Of a DNA stretch of 64,000 nt, positions 53,481-61,615 are shown in pieces. The stretch's first letter is position 1; each line of letters begins with the position of its first letter. A program made the translations under genes and the position numbers. The DNA is from JBCCCJ01 sp039029315 (GTDB taxonomy: Bacteria; Bacteroidota; Bacteroidia; J057), in NCBI GenBank assembly GCA_039029315.1, contig JBCCGK010000052.1, forward strand, positions 10,756 to 74,755. The letters run 5' to 3'. The notes beneath the pieces were generated by a model that was not told the DNA's origin, ran no database searches, and was given only the letters and a program-made list of their open reading frames with translations.

Positions 53481-54122
53481 ATGACCTATTCGTGTATCAT
53501 CTTTGATTGTGATGGTGTGCTGGTGGACAGCGAAGAAATCTCTATGCGTGTCCTTACCGATATGGCTAGCTCTTTAGGCGCAGAGATCCACCTGGAATAT
53601 GCTGTCGAACATCTGGCAGGAAAATCCTTCTCACAGGTGTTGGCTCATGTTGACAGCCTGATACCTACTGACTTGCCTGATCATTTTGAACGCACCTTCA
53701 GACAGCGAACCTTCGACGCCTTCAAAACCGATCTCCAACCCATCCAGGGAATCCAGCAGTTCATTGACAAATTGGACATCCCCTACTGCGTTGCCTCCAA
53801 TGGCCCTATCGACAAAATTCGGCTCAATCTCACCACCGTAGGCCTGATGGATAGATTTGAAGGCAGGATCTTCAGTGCTTACCAGATCGGGAAATGGAAA
53901 CCCGATCCAGCACTGTTCGAATTTGCCGCGAGCTCAATGGGGGTTCTGCCCAAGGAATGTGCTGTCATTGAAGACAGTCTTTCGGGCATAGTGGCTGCCA
54001 AAAGAGGTGGATTTGATGTATTCGGGTTTGCAAAGCCTTTCAATCGGGCTTCATTTGAGCAGGAGGGAGCGATTCCATTTGGAGATATCGAAGAATTGTA
54101 TGACTTGTTTTATCTTTGCTGA
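53481..54122 (+). CDS. HAD-family hydrolase (beta-phosphoglucomutase-like)
   Basis: 213 residues from ATG 53481. Catalytic pair DCDGVLVDSEE (Asp9, Asp11), motif II in VASNGP (Ser), motif III GKWKPDPALFE (Lys), motif IV VIEDSLSGI (Asp pair). The layout with an alpha-helical cap after motif I matches the beta-PGM/phosphoglycolate phosphatase subgroup. It dephosphorylates or isomerises small phosphorylated metabolites; the substrate is unknown. It is followed 13 bp on by the hydrolase start. Confidence 0.88.
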   Translation: MTYSCIIFDCDGVLVDSEEISMRVLTDMASSLGAEIHLEYAVEHLAGKSFSQVLAHVDSLIPTDLPDHFERTFRQRTFDAFKTDLQPIQGIQQFIDKLDIPYCVASNGPIDKIRLNLTTVGLMDRFEGRIFSAYQIGKWKPDPALFEFAASSMGVLPKECAVIEDSLSGIVAAKRGGFDVFGFAKPFNRASFEQEGAIPFGDIEELYDLFYLC

Positions 54123-54135
54123 AATCATCATTATT

Positions 54136-54993
54136 ATGCAAAAAAATGTAGAAACCGATCGCGGCTCCTTTCATGTTCGGCTGTATGGCGATCCGAACAA
54201 TCCTCCTTTGATTATGATTCATGGATGGCCGCAGACCAGTTATTGCTGGCATCATGCGACTCCCTATTTGTCCGATTTTTATGTATTGGCTCCTGACTTC
54301 CGAGGCATGGGGGATAGCAATCGGGCACTGGATCTTGAGCTATATGAAAAGGATCAGATGGCACAGGATATATTCTCCATAGCAGATGCGATGGGCATAG
54401 AGCAGTTTTTTTTAGCTGGACATGATTGGGGAGGAGCCATCGTACAGGAAATGGCGTTTTTGGCTCCAGACCGGATCAAGAAGCTGATCATCCTGAATAT
54501 GATGATTATCAACAATCCAACTGGCATGAAAGCAGCGTCGGAAGTATTGAGAAAACAGTTGTATCGTTCTTCCTGGTATCAGTTTTTTCAAAGTATTCGC
54601 GAATTCCCGGAAGCACTTCTTGCAGGAAAAGAACATGTTTGGATTCGGTTCTTCAGTCGAGGCATTAGTAAGCCTATCCCCGAAGACGCGATTGAAGAAT
54701 ATATCCGCTGTTACAAAATTCCGCATACAATCACCACTGCGGCCAACCTCTACAGAAATATTTCTAAAGACCGGGCAAGATGGAAAACCTATGAAGGAAA
54801 ACAGTTGGCGGTCCCTACTCAGATCATTCATGGCGTATTGGACCCGGTCATCATCAAGGAGTATCTGGCGGGTGTAGAGGAAGCCATTTCACAAGTAGAG
54901 ATTACGTATCTGAAAGGAGGGCATTTTATTGTAGATGAACAGCCTGCCGAAGTAGGTCGTTTGATCACTGAATTTTTGGGTACTTCCCAATGA
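54136..54993 (+). CDS. Alpha/beta-hydrolase, epoxide hydrolase or dehalogenase-like
   Basis: 285 residues from ATG 54136. HGWPQTSYCWHH is the oxyanion region, nucleophile Asp97 in GHDWGGAIV, and GGHFIVDEQPAEVG has the His. The DW pair fits soluble epoxide hydrolases and haloacetate dehalogenases. The start overlaps no neighbour and lies 13 bp after the HAD stop, so both genes are likely one unit. Two hydrolases with this fold but with different residue after the Asp (51701) are within 3 kb. Confidence 0.8.
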   Translation: MQKNVETDRGSFHVRLYGDPNNPPLIMIHGWPQTSYCWHHATPYLSDFYVLAPDFRGMGDSNRALDLELYEKDQMAQDIFSIADAMGIEQFFLAGHDWGGAIVQEMAFLAPDRIKKLIILNMMIINNPTGMKAASEVLRKQLYRSSWYQFFQSIREFPEALLAGKEHVWIRFFSRGISKPIPEDAIEEYIRCYKIPHTITTAANLYRNISKDRARWKTYEGKQLAVPTQIIHGVLDPVIIKEYLAGVEEAISQVEITYLKGGHFIVDEQPAEVGRLITEFLGTSQ

Positions 54994-55169
54994 CCCATTG
55001 GCCTCAGTCGCGCTTTAACTTCTATCATTCTTCTTGCATCCCCTTCCAAAGGCTGGTCGTGCACTGAGTTCTCTCTCCCAGGGACGACCGGATCTGGGAG
55101 GATTCAGATGAAGGGCGAAGAATAGGGTGTAGACACCACATAGGTATGCAGACATAATAGAAAAATGCC

Positions 55170-55904
55170 ATGTCCCGCAATCAATTCTTTTTTATCCTTC
55201 ATCTGTTGTTATTAGCGGTAGTGCTGCTGGGGTTTGCGCCATCATTTTATTTGCGCCCCTTTGGAGAGCAGAACCCTCTACCTGTCTATTTGATTCTTCA
55301 CGGAATTGCCTGTACAGCCTGGTTTCTGCTAGCCGTATTGCAATCTTCCCTGATTCAGTCCAGACGTCTGCCACTACACAAACGCCTGGGAACAGTTGGC
55401 AGTTTGCTAGGGCCATTTGTTGCTCTGACAGGCTTTTGGGTAATGTGGCACCGCATACAGGCATACTATTCTATGGATGGCCGACAAGGAGAGGAACTGC
55501 TCCAGGCACAGCTATTCGAAAGTATGTTGATCTGGGGAGACATTCTGGTGTTACTGTCTTTCCCTTGCATTATTTACCTTGCTTACCGAAGCAGATTCAG
55601 GATAGAGGCACACAAACGATGGGTGCTTTTTGGCTCTGTCATGATTGTGCCGCAGGCTTTTGTCCGATTGGGAAAATTCCCTTTTCTTCAAATCGGAGAA
55701 GATGCAGGGGTCAGTGGCAGCCTCTATGCCGTAGCTGGCCCCATGACAATTCTTCTGTCTTTGTTGATCTATGATTTGTGGCACTACAGACGCCCTCAGC
55801 GCACAACATCGATTGCTTTTGTTTGGTATTTCATCCTGCTTTTGAGTGCAATGATCATCATGCGATCAGGCATAGGGGTCTCCATTCTGGAATTGATGAG
55901 GTAG
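55170..55904 (+). CDS. Multi-pass membrane protein, unknown function
   Basis: 244 residues with about seven membrane helices (FFILHLLLLAVVLLGFAPSFYL, LPVYLILHGIACTAWFLLAVL, HKRLGTVGSLLGPFVALTGFWVM, LESMLIWGDILVLLSFPCIIYL-like, WVLFGSVMIVPQAFVRLG, AGPMTILLSLLIYDLW, IAFVWYFILLLSAMIIM). HGIACTAWFLL and LHKRLG resemble a Bacteroidota family with conserved His that may bind heme or metal, but I do not assign it. Confidence 0.65.
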   Translation: MSRNQFFFILHLLLLAVVLLGFAPSFYLRPFGEQNPLPVYLILHGIACTAWFLLAVLQSSLIQSRRLPLHKRLGTVGSLLGPFVALTGFWVMWHRIQAYYSMDGRQGEELLQAQLFESMLIWGDILVLLSFPCIIYLAYRSRFRIEAHKRWVLFGSVMIVPQAFVRLGKFPFLQIGEDAGVSGSLYAVAGPMTILLSLLIYDLWHYRRPQRTTSIAFVWYFILLLSAMIIMRSGIGVSILELMR

Positions 55905-56373
55905 CTCTTGCTGGACTCCCCAAAGCTGGGCCAAGATGCTTGATCTGCTATGCGCCTCCTTAGGATTTCCTCTGGCTTTTCCTTATCTTTTTCCTGCCCA
56001 ATCTGCCACACAACCATCCCCTCTCTCCCCACAATGACCGTTTGACTGTGATCGTATAAGAGACTGTTTGGGCTCTTTTTCCATTTTCTTTCTTGCGAGC
56101 ATCCTCTTTTCGGGTTGCCAGCTTTGAACAGCTATATTTTTGCTCATACAATTGGCTGATTCATTTTCCTTCACAGCATATATTCTCAGAGACTGTTTGA
56201 AAATCTGTCACTTATTTTTTGTATGCGTCTTTTTTCCTCATCCTACAGCTTTTTTTGTTTTCATAGCCCCACTATGAGAACAAAAAAGAGCCTTGTTTGA
56301 GAAAAAAATACATCATAAAAATTCTCAGCACAAATTTCAAAACAATCTCTCATCAACGCCTTAATTTTTTCTC
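55905..56373. other. Intergenic region with MITE-like elements
   Basis: Holds one single end of the dispersed element (AGAGACTGTTTGGG at 56059) and a full copy (56188-56350). A possible open frame on the minus strand (from about 56060 down) reads like the end of a lost gene (SQTVIVGREGMVVWQIG) but has no start. Nothing else is supported. Confidence 0.55.
56188..56350. repeat. MITE-like palindromic element, full copy
   Basis: 163 bp. GAGACTGTTTG at the left, CAAAACAATCTC at the right, flanked by TCA on both sides (3-bp duplication). Middle hairpin and TTTTTTGTATGCGTCTTTTTT match the copies at 33457 and 51504. The last base is 23 bp before the next start codon. Confidence 0.75.
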
Positions 56374-58131
56374 ATGAAACAGTTTTCCCTTCTTGCGGTA
56401 CTCATATGTATCATGATACAGACTCCGTTGGCATTCGCCCAATCTGATTGTTGGGGCTTTATGATAGGCAATACAGGGTTAGATAAAACAGATGCAATGA
56501 CAGTGGACGCAGATGGAAATGTCTGGATCGCTGGTGGCTTTGTGGGGACTGTCGATTTCGATCCAGATACGGGAAGTAGCCCGTTAAGCAGCATCAATTA
56601 TCAGGATGCCTTCCTTGCCTCTTATACTCGGGATGGGCACTTTCGATTTGCGATTCCTCTGTCAGTTTCAGGAATCAATGACATGGCTTCGGATTCCTCA
56701 GGGAATATCTACATGACTGGTTTTCATACAGGAAGCGTGGATGCCGATCCGGGTCCAGGTGTCGATCTTCTCCCTGCCTTCGGCGGGACTGATATTTGCG
56801 TGCTGTCCTTCGCCAATGATGGGACCTATCGCTGGGGAAAAGGGTATGGCAGTGCAGGTACTGATGAAGGTCGGTCGCTCAGTGTGGACCTATCCGGCCA
56901 TGTACTGGTGTGTGGGAGCTACTTTTTTTCTACTGACTTTATGACGGTTGATAGTTCCAGGACACTCAGCAGCGCAGGGGGATCGGATGTCTTTGTCGGC
57001 AAATTCGCCGGACATGGGGATCTGCTCTGGGTCAATGGATATGGAGGAAGCGGATTTGAAGAAAATAGTCTTGTACTGGCAGGGACTGAGCCATTTGAGG
57101 CGTGGTTGGCGATGGCCTATGAGGGGACAATCAACTTACCCGCTCAGGGTGGAGACATTGTGTTGAGCAGTCAGGGTGAGGCAGACATTGCTATTGCCAG
57201 GATCGATTCTTCTACTGAAATACAAGCAGCATGGAGTATTGGGGGATCGGGAAGAGACATTCCTTCCTCCCTGATCAAAGAAAAAAACTGGCTTATTGCT
57301 GCTGGTACTTTTCGTGCCTCCATCGATGTAGATCCGGGCCCAGGTACCCGGATTCTGCAAAGCAAAGGGGAAAGCGATGCTTTTGTTTCGAGTTATTTGT
57401 CTGATGGAAGCCTAAATTGGGGGGTAAGGATCGGAGGGCTGAATTTTGATGATGCGCCTGCTTTGGCTGTTCCTCGCTTTGGTGGAACGGGGGAGGATAA
57501 ATATCTCGCAGGATTTGGGCATTTTACAGATAGTTCGATTGTGGAGACTGGCAATTCCTCTCCTCCTACCCAATTGATCAGCAATGGATTCATCGATTCC
57601 TACCTCGCCTCCTTTGAACTTGCTACAGGAAATCTACTGGATGTGAAACAGCTTGGTGGTTCAGAAGCAAATGTCTCAGCAGCTATCAGTTCATATACAG
57701 ATTCTAGTACCTCCAGAGTCATTCTGAGTGGCAGATCAAGTGGCAGCATACATCTTCCGCTTTTTTCTGCGGCTGGATTATGTGGGAATGCGATTCCATA
57801 TGTCTCAAAGGGAATATTTGATTTTTATGTATCAAGCCTCCCTTCCCTCCAGGATTCCTCAACGTCTATTCTTTCCAGACCACAGCAGCTCCCTTTGCAC
57901 CTATTTCCCAATCCTGCCACTGAGGTGCTTATGCTGGAATTTCCTACTGGCTCTGCAATAGGGAGTAACATCTCAGTTTATGACATTCAGGGAAATCTGG
58001 TCCAGGAAGCGGTTGTCCAGAGGGCGAGGCGACAGGCAGTTTCGGTTTCTTCCCTCCCCAAAGGCTTGTTTGTCCTGCAGGTGTTGGGCAAAGATGGACG
58101 GCTGTATATGGGGCGTTTTGTAAAGGATTAG
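56374..58131 (+). CDS. Secreted SBBP-like repeat protein with T9SS sorting domain
   Basis: 585 residues. Signal peptide (VLICIMIQTPLAFAQ), then a body of repeats of the beta-propeller or SBBP type: VDADGNVWIAGGFVGTVDFDPD, DSSGNIYMTGFHTGSVDADPG and similar units to about residue 480, each with GxVDxDPxPG. The C-terminus is a type A T9SS sorting domain: LHLFPNPATEVLMLEF, YDIQGNLVQEAVV, VSSLPKGLFVLQVLG. It is therefore exported across the outer membrane and attached or released. Function unknown. MITE-like element just upstream. Confidence 0.85.
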   Translation: MKQFSLLAVLICIMIQTPLAFAQSDCWGFMIGNTGLDKTDAMTVDADGNVWIAGGFVGTVDFDPDTGSSPLSSINYQDAFLASYTRDGHFRFAIPLSVSGINDMASDSSGNIYMTGFHTGSVDADPGPGVDLLPAFGGTDICVLSFANDGTYRWGKGYGSAGTDEGRSLSVDLSGHVLVCGSYFFSTDFMTVDSSRTLSSAGGSDVFVGKFAGHGDLLWVNGYGGSGFEENSLVLAGTEPFEAWLAMAYEGTINLPAQGGDIVLSSQGEADIAIARIDSSTEIQAAWSIGGSGRDIPSSLIKEKNWLIAAGTFRASIDVDPGPGTRILQSKGESDAFVSSYLSDGSLNWGVRIGGLNFDDAPALAVPRFGGTGEDKYLAGFGHFTDSSIVETGNSSPPTQLISNGFIDSYLASFELATGNLLDVKQLGGSEANVSAAISSYTDSSTSRVILSGRSSGSIHLPLFSAAGLCGNAIPYVSKGIFDFYVSSLPSLQDSSTSILSRPQQLPLHLFPNPATEVLMLEFPTGSAIGSNISVYDIQGNLVQEAVVQRARRQAVSVSSLPKGLFVLQVLGKDGRLYMGRFVKD

Positions 58132-58217
58132 GCTGCTTAAGGTTTCAGGCTGTTGATCTCCCATCATTTCGGAGGTCAAGTTTTCAACAATCCGTCAGCT
58201 TTTTTGAAAAAATCACG

Positions 58218-58225
58218 TATATTTG
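58218..58225 (+). promoter_or_regulatory. -7 box before tRNA-Met
   Basis: TATATTTG fits TAnnTTTG, 24 bp upstream of the tRNA 5' end. The upstream TTTTTTGAAAAAA stretch is like that of other Bacteroidota tRNA promoters, but its spacing to the -7 box is short. Confidence 0.5.
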
Positions 58226-58249
58226 CACACGCTTTCAGCAGAAAGCCCT

Positions 58250-58323
58250 GGCGCGGTAGCTCAGAAGGTTAGAGCGCAGGATTCATAACCCTGAGGTCGG
58301 GGGTTCGATTCCCCCCTGCGCCA
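58250..58323 (+). tRNA. tRNA-Met (CAT)
   Basis: Acceptor stem GGCGCGG with CTGCGCC, D arm GCTCAGAAGGTTAGAGC, anticodon loop TTCATAA, T arm GGGGGTTCGATTCCCCC. The anticodon stem has one A-C mismatch at its top. CAT anticodon fits elongator Met; a lysidine-modified Ile tRNA is an alternative, but the D arm and acceptor fit Met better. CCA is not encoded. The next 95 bp to the next gene hold a terminator-like hairpin. Confidence 0.9.
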
Positions 58324-58337
58324 CACTGGAAATCAAG

Positions 58338-58368
58338 GACTTACGGTTGTTTTACTGTGAGTCCTTTT
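58338..58368 (+). terminator. Terminator after tRNA-Met
   Basis: GGACTTAC pairs with GTGAGTCC around a 12-base loop, followed by TTTTTCTTT, about 15 bp after the tRNA. Confidence 0.7.
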
Positions 58369-58419
58369 TCTTTGGAACAAACATGGGACAAACATTCGAC
58401 CATTTCCCTTACCTGATTA

Positions 58420-58689
58420 TCAATTGTTTAGCTTTTCCAAATCTTTCTCAGAAAGGCTCATAAAGTAATCTTTCAGAGTGATTTCTTCCTCAATAGTCTT
58501 GTTTCGAATTCTTTTGTAGAGGGAAACAGGTAAATCAATCGTAACCCGCTTTGATCTTTCTTTAGAATTGGCAGGGCTATGAATGGATTTTACTGCCGTT
58601 TCCATCGAATCCTGAGTTAAACTATCCTTTTTGACGACCTTCTTATTTCCCAAATCCAGTTTCTGTAAATCAAGTTCTTTCTTACCCAT
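58420..58689 (-). CDS. Ribbon-helix-helix protein, ParA partner
   Basis: 89 residues. The C-terminal half has a ribbon-helix-helix pattern: KRVTIDLPVSLYKRIRNKTIEEEITLKDYFMSLSE. The N-terminal half is charged and probably disordered. Its start overlaps the ParA stop by 1 bp (TAATG), so the pair is translated together, as in ParA/CopG-type partition or MinD-like positioning systems. It lies just after the tRNA, at the edge of the AT-rich block. Confidence 0.7.
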   Translation of the reverse strand: MGKKELDLQKLDLGNKKVVKKDSLTQDSMETAVKSIHSPANSKERSKRVTIDLPVSLYKRIRNKTIEEEITLKDYFMSLSEKDLEKLNN

Positions 58690-59348
58690 TATGCTACCTC
58701 CAATAGTTCATTTTCTCCAGCTAAGTCCAATACTTCTTTAGTCAGGCCTATCATTTCTTCTTTGGCTTTTGGGTCGATGTATTCCAGTACACCTTTTCCG
58801 GCAATACTGGCTTCCGTGTATGCCACACGACTATTGATTTTTGTTTCCATTACAGGAATGTCAAAAGAAGTCTCAATCTTGCTTAGAAGTCCTTCATGGA
58901 CTTTCTTTTGGGCTGAAAACTCGTTCATCAGAAAATAAGCTGGAATATATTCTTTATATGCCTTCGCTTCTTCAAAGCGGTTGACAAATTCCTGAATGGC
59001 TCGGAAATCCTGCGCTCCAGGTCGGACAGGTATCAGTAAAATGGCACTGGTCAGAATAATTCTGGTAGTCATTGTTGAAAGGTTGGGAGTCCCATCAATC
59101 AGGATGATCTCAAAATCTCGATGGAGATTTTCAACTGACTTTGACAAGGCATCACTCTCAGTTAGGCCAATGACTGTTAAGTTTGGAAGGTTCTCGGCTC
59201 TGGCTCCATACCACGAAAGGGAATTTTGATTAGTGTCTGTATCTACGATGGCTACTTTGTAGCCCATGTGTGCAAAGCAGACAGCCAGGTTTTGAGTGAT
59301 GGTGGATTTGCCTACTCCTCCTTTTAGGTTTGTGATGCCGATTATCAT
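58689..59348 (-). CDS. ParA-family ATPase
   Basis: 219 residues with a deviant Walker A, KGGVGKST (Lys9, Lys14), Walker B region IILIDGTPNLS and Walker A' (IVDTDTNQNSLSW). Single-domain ParA without an N-terminal HTH, as in plasmid-type and integrative element partition systems. It would position DNA or a protein cargo along the cell with the RHH partner. No parS-like repeats were clear; the AT-rich 59349-59568 segment may hold one. Confidence 0.9.
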   Translation of the reverse strand: MIIGITNLKGGVGKSTITQNLAVCFAHMGYKVAIVDTDTNQNSLSWYGARAENLPNLTVIGLTESDALSKSVENLHRDFEIILIDGTPNLSTMTTRIILTSAILLIPVRPGAQDFRAIQEFVNRFEEAKAYKEYIPAYFLMNEFSAQKKVHEGLLSKIETSFDIPVMETKINSRVAYTEASIAGKGVLEYIDPKAKEEMIGLTKEVLDLAGENELLEVA

Positions 59349-59568
59349 TCAATTTTTCCATATTATTATTTAGAATAATTAGGAAACTGATGTGTTGTAA
59401 AATGAATTTGCTGAAATTCTTAAAAACAGTATTAAAGATTTACAGATAACCGTGTTTTATGGACACATATTTAAAAGATGGCAGATATTTTGAAATAACA
59501 AATATTTATGTGGCTCGTTAGATAAGATATTCATTCAAACCTCCAAATATTTCAAAAATGATATAAAT

Positions 59569-61551
59569 ATGAGGATATTTTATCATGTGATTCTAATGAT
59601 TGCATTGGGAGGAGTTTATAGAATTTCTCCAGCTCAGACTATTGAAATCTTGGATGATAGAAGTTCAGCAATCTGGGCTAGTAGTGTATCAATAGCTTAT
59701 GGGTTTAGCTATAAGCAAATAATTCAATTAGAAGACATCTTTAAAAATAAAGGATTGGAACCTACTGAAAGAAGGAAAGAAATTGTAGGAATAATATCAG
59801 ATTTTCGAGAAGGAATGGAAAAGGAGAAGGATAAAACAAAAATGCCTACAACTCAGCAGTTACGAAAGTGGTTAGGAGATGAGGTTCCTGAAGAGGTTAT
59901 TCTACTTCTTTCTAGTGGAGAACAGAATCCTATATTTTTTGGGGGACAAATACAGGTTACTTATGGCTTGAATGCAGATGCATTCGAAGAGTTACTTGAA
60001 CTTCTTTATGATAAGGAATTATCATCAGATACTGTAGAACAAGAGACAATTAAATTGTCAGAATGGGAGATAGCATTCAAAGATTTATTAACACGCTATG
60101 ATCAATTGAATCGTGAATTGGCATTCCGAACAGATGAAATGGCAAAAGAGGCTAAAAAATCCTTAGAAGAGGGAAAATTTGAAAAAGCTCAAAAAATTCT
60201 AGAGGATCGATATTACTTTGCGAAGGAACGAGTCGAACGTGCAGAAAAAGAACAGGCATTTGCAGCATTCGACTATGCAAAGGTCTTAGAGTTAGCCCCA
60301 TTAAAATATAGAGAAGCTACTATTTTTTATAGTGAAGCAGTTAAGTTAGCGCCAGAAAACTCTACGTTTATTAATTATTATGCGCTTAATCTTATGAGAT
60401 TGGGAAGGTTTGACACAGCAGTCTTTCTTTTCCAAAAGGCGATTCAATTAGATTCGATTGCTTTTGGTAATAAAAGTACTTCAGTTGCTTCGTTATACAA
60501 TAATCTAGGTTTAGCCTGGAACTCCAAGGGGAATTATGATCTAGCAATTGAGTATCATAATGAGGCGATGAGAATTAATACAACTTCTCTTGGAAAAAAT
60601 CATCCAAAAGTTTCAGAGCAGTATAATCATCTTGGTGCAGCCTGGAAAAGTAAAGGTGAATTCGACAAGTCTATTCAATATTTTAACAAAGCATTGCGGA
60701 TAGACTTAAGCATTCTTGGGAAAAATCACCCAAATATCTCATATGGATTCAGTAATCTGGGCGAAGTTTACTATTCAATAGGCGATTACGACAAGGCAAT
60801 TAATTTTTGTAATAAAGCTCTAGAAATTGACTCAGTGATCTTTGGAGTTCATCACCCAAATATTGCAAAATATTATAATAACTTAGGTGAAGCCTATGCA
60901 GGGAAAAGAGAGTACGATAGAGCGATTAATTTTTGTAGTAAAGCTTTGGAGATTGACTCAGTAATCTTTGGAGTTCATCACCCAAATATTGCGAAATATT
61001 ATAATAACTTAGGCGAAGCATACTCTGGGAAAGGAGGAGATTACGAAAGGGCGGTTAATTACTATTATGAAGCTTTAGAAATTGACTCTTTGATCTTTGG
61101 AATTCATCATCCAAATATTGCGAAGTACTACAACAATTTAGGTGAAGCATACGCAGGAAAAGGACAGTATGAAAGGGCGATTAATTACTATTATGAAGCT
61201 TTAAAAATTGACTCAATGATCTTTGGAGTTCATCACCCAAATATTGCGAAGTATTATAATAATTTAGGCGAAGCACTTAATGCTAAAACAGGGGATTTCG
61301 AAAAAACAATATTATTACAAAAATATGCAATAGCAATTTATTCAGCCTATTTCTCTCAAAACCATCCTTCTATTGCTGAAACACATGATATTTCAGGTAA
61401 TGCATACATCTCATTAAGAAATTATTCTCAAGCTATTCAGGAATATAAAAATGCTATTAAGATTCTTAATTTATATTTACCTCCTTCCCATCCTGAAATT
61501 TTAGTTGTGCAAAAGAAAATTGATTACTGTCAACTTCAGATTGAAAAATAG
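59569..61551 (+). CDS. Secreted TPR protein with near-identical repeats
   Basis: 660 residues. Signal peptide (VILMIALGGVYRISPAQ), a helical N-terminal part (about 30-260, with a coiled-coil-like stretch around FRTDEMAKEAKKSLEEGKFEKAQ), then about nine TPR units of the kinesin-light-chain/NB-ARC type (NHPKVSEQYNHLGAAWKSKG, GEFDKSIQYFNKALRIDL). Units at 60838, 60964, 61093 and 61219 are nearly identical at DNA level (spacing 126, 129 and 126 bp), so recent amplification is likely. It is probably a periplasmic or surface protein-binding scaffold. Unusual base composition. Confidence 0.82.
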   Translation: MRIFYHVILMIALGGVYRISPAQTIEILDDRSSAIWASSVSIAYGFSYKQIIQLEDIFKNKGLEPTERRKEIVGIISDFREGMEKEKDKTKMPTTQQLRKWLGDEVPEEVILLLSSGEQNPIFFGGQIQVTYGLNADAFEELLELLYDKELSSDTVEQETIKLSEWEIAFKDLLTRYDQLNRELAFRTDEMAKEAKKSLEEGKFEKAQKILEDRYYFAKERVERAEKEQAFAAFDYAKVLELAPLKYREATIFYSEAVKLAPENSTFINYYALNLMRLGRFDTAVFLFQKAIQLDSIAFGNKSTSVASLYNNLGLAWNSKGNYDLAIEYHNEAMRINTTSLGKNHPKVSEQYNHLGAAWKSKGEFDKSIQYFNKALRIDLSILGKNHPNISYGFSNLGEVYYSIGDYDKAINFCNKALEIDSVIFGVHHPNIAKYYNNLGEAYAGKREYDRAINFCSKALEIDSVIFGVHHPNIAKYYNNLGEAYSGKGGDYERAVNYYYEALEIDSLIFGIHHPNIAKYYNNLGEAYAGKGQYERAINYYYEALKIDSMIFGVHHPNIAKYYNNLGEALNAKTGDFEKTILLQKYAIAIYSAYFSQNHPSIAETHDISGNAYISLRNYSQAIQEYKNAIKILNLYLPPSHPEILVVQKKIDYCQLQIEK

Positions 61552-61615
61552 TTTTCATTTAAAAAAGAAAAGAATCAATCTTGGTCTATCTTATCCCAAT
61601 AATAAAATCAATATG

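Noticed and set aside
55796..56070. Open frame reading SQTVIVGREGMVVWQIG and further
   Set aside because: Coding-like in part but without start or recognisable family, and it overlaps the 3' end of a membrane gene; I keep it only as a possible gene remnant.
59349..59568. Possible parS centromere near ParA
   Set aside because: The segment is AT-rich but I found no clear set of repeats, so no site is called.
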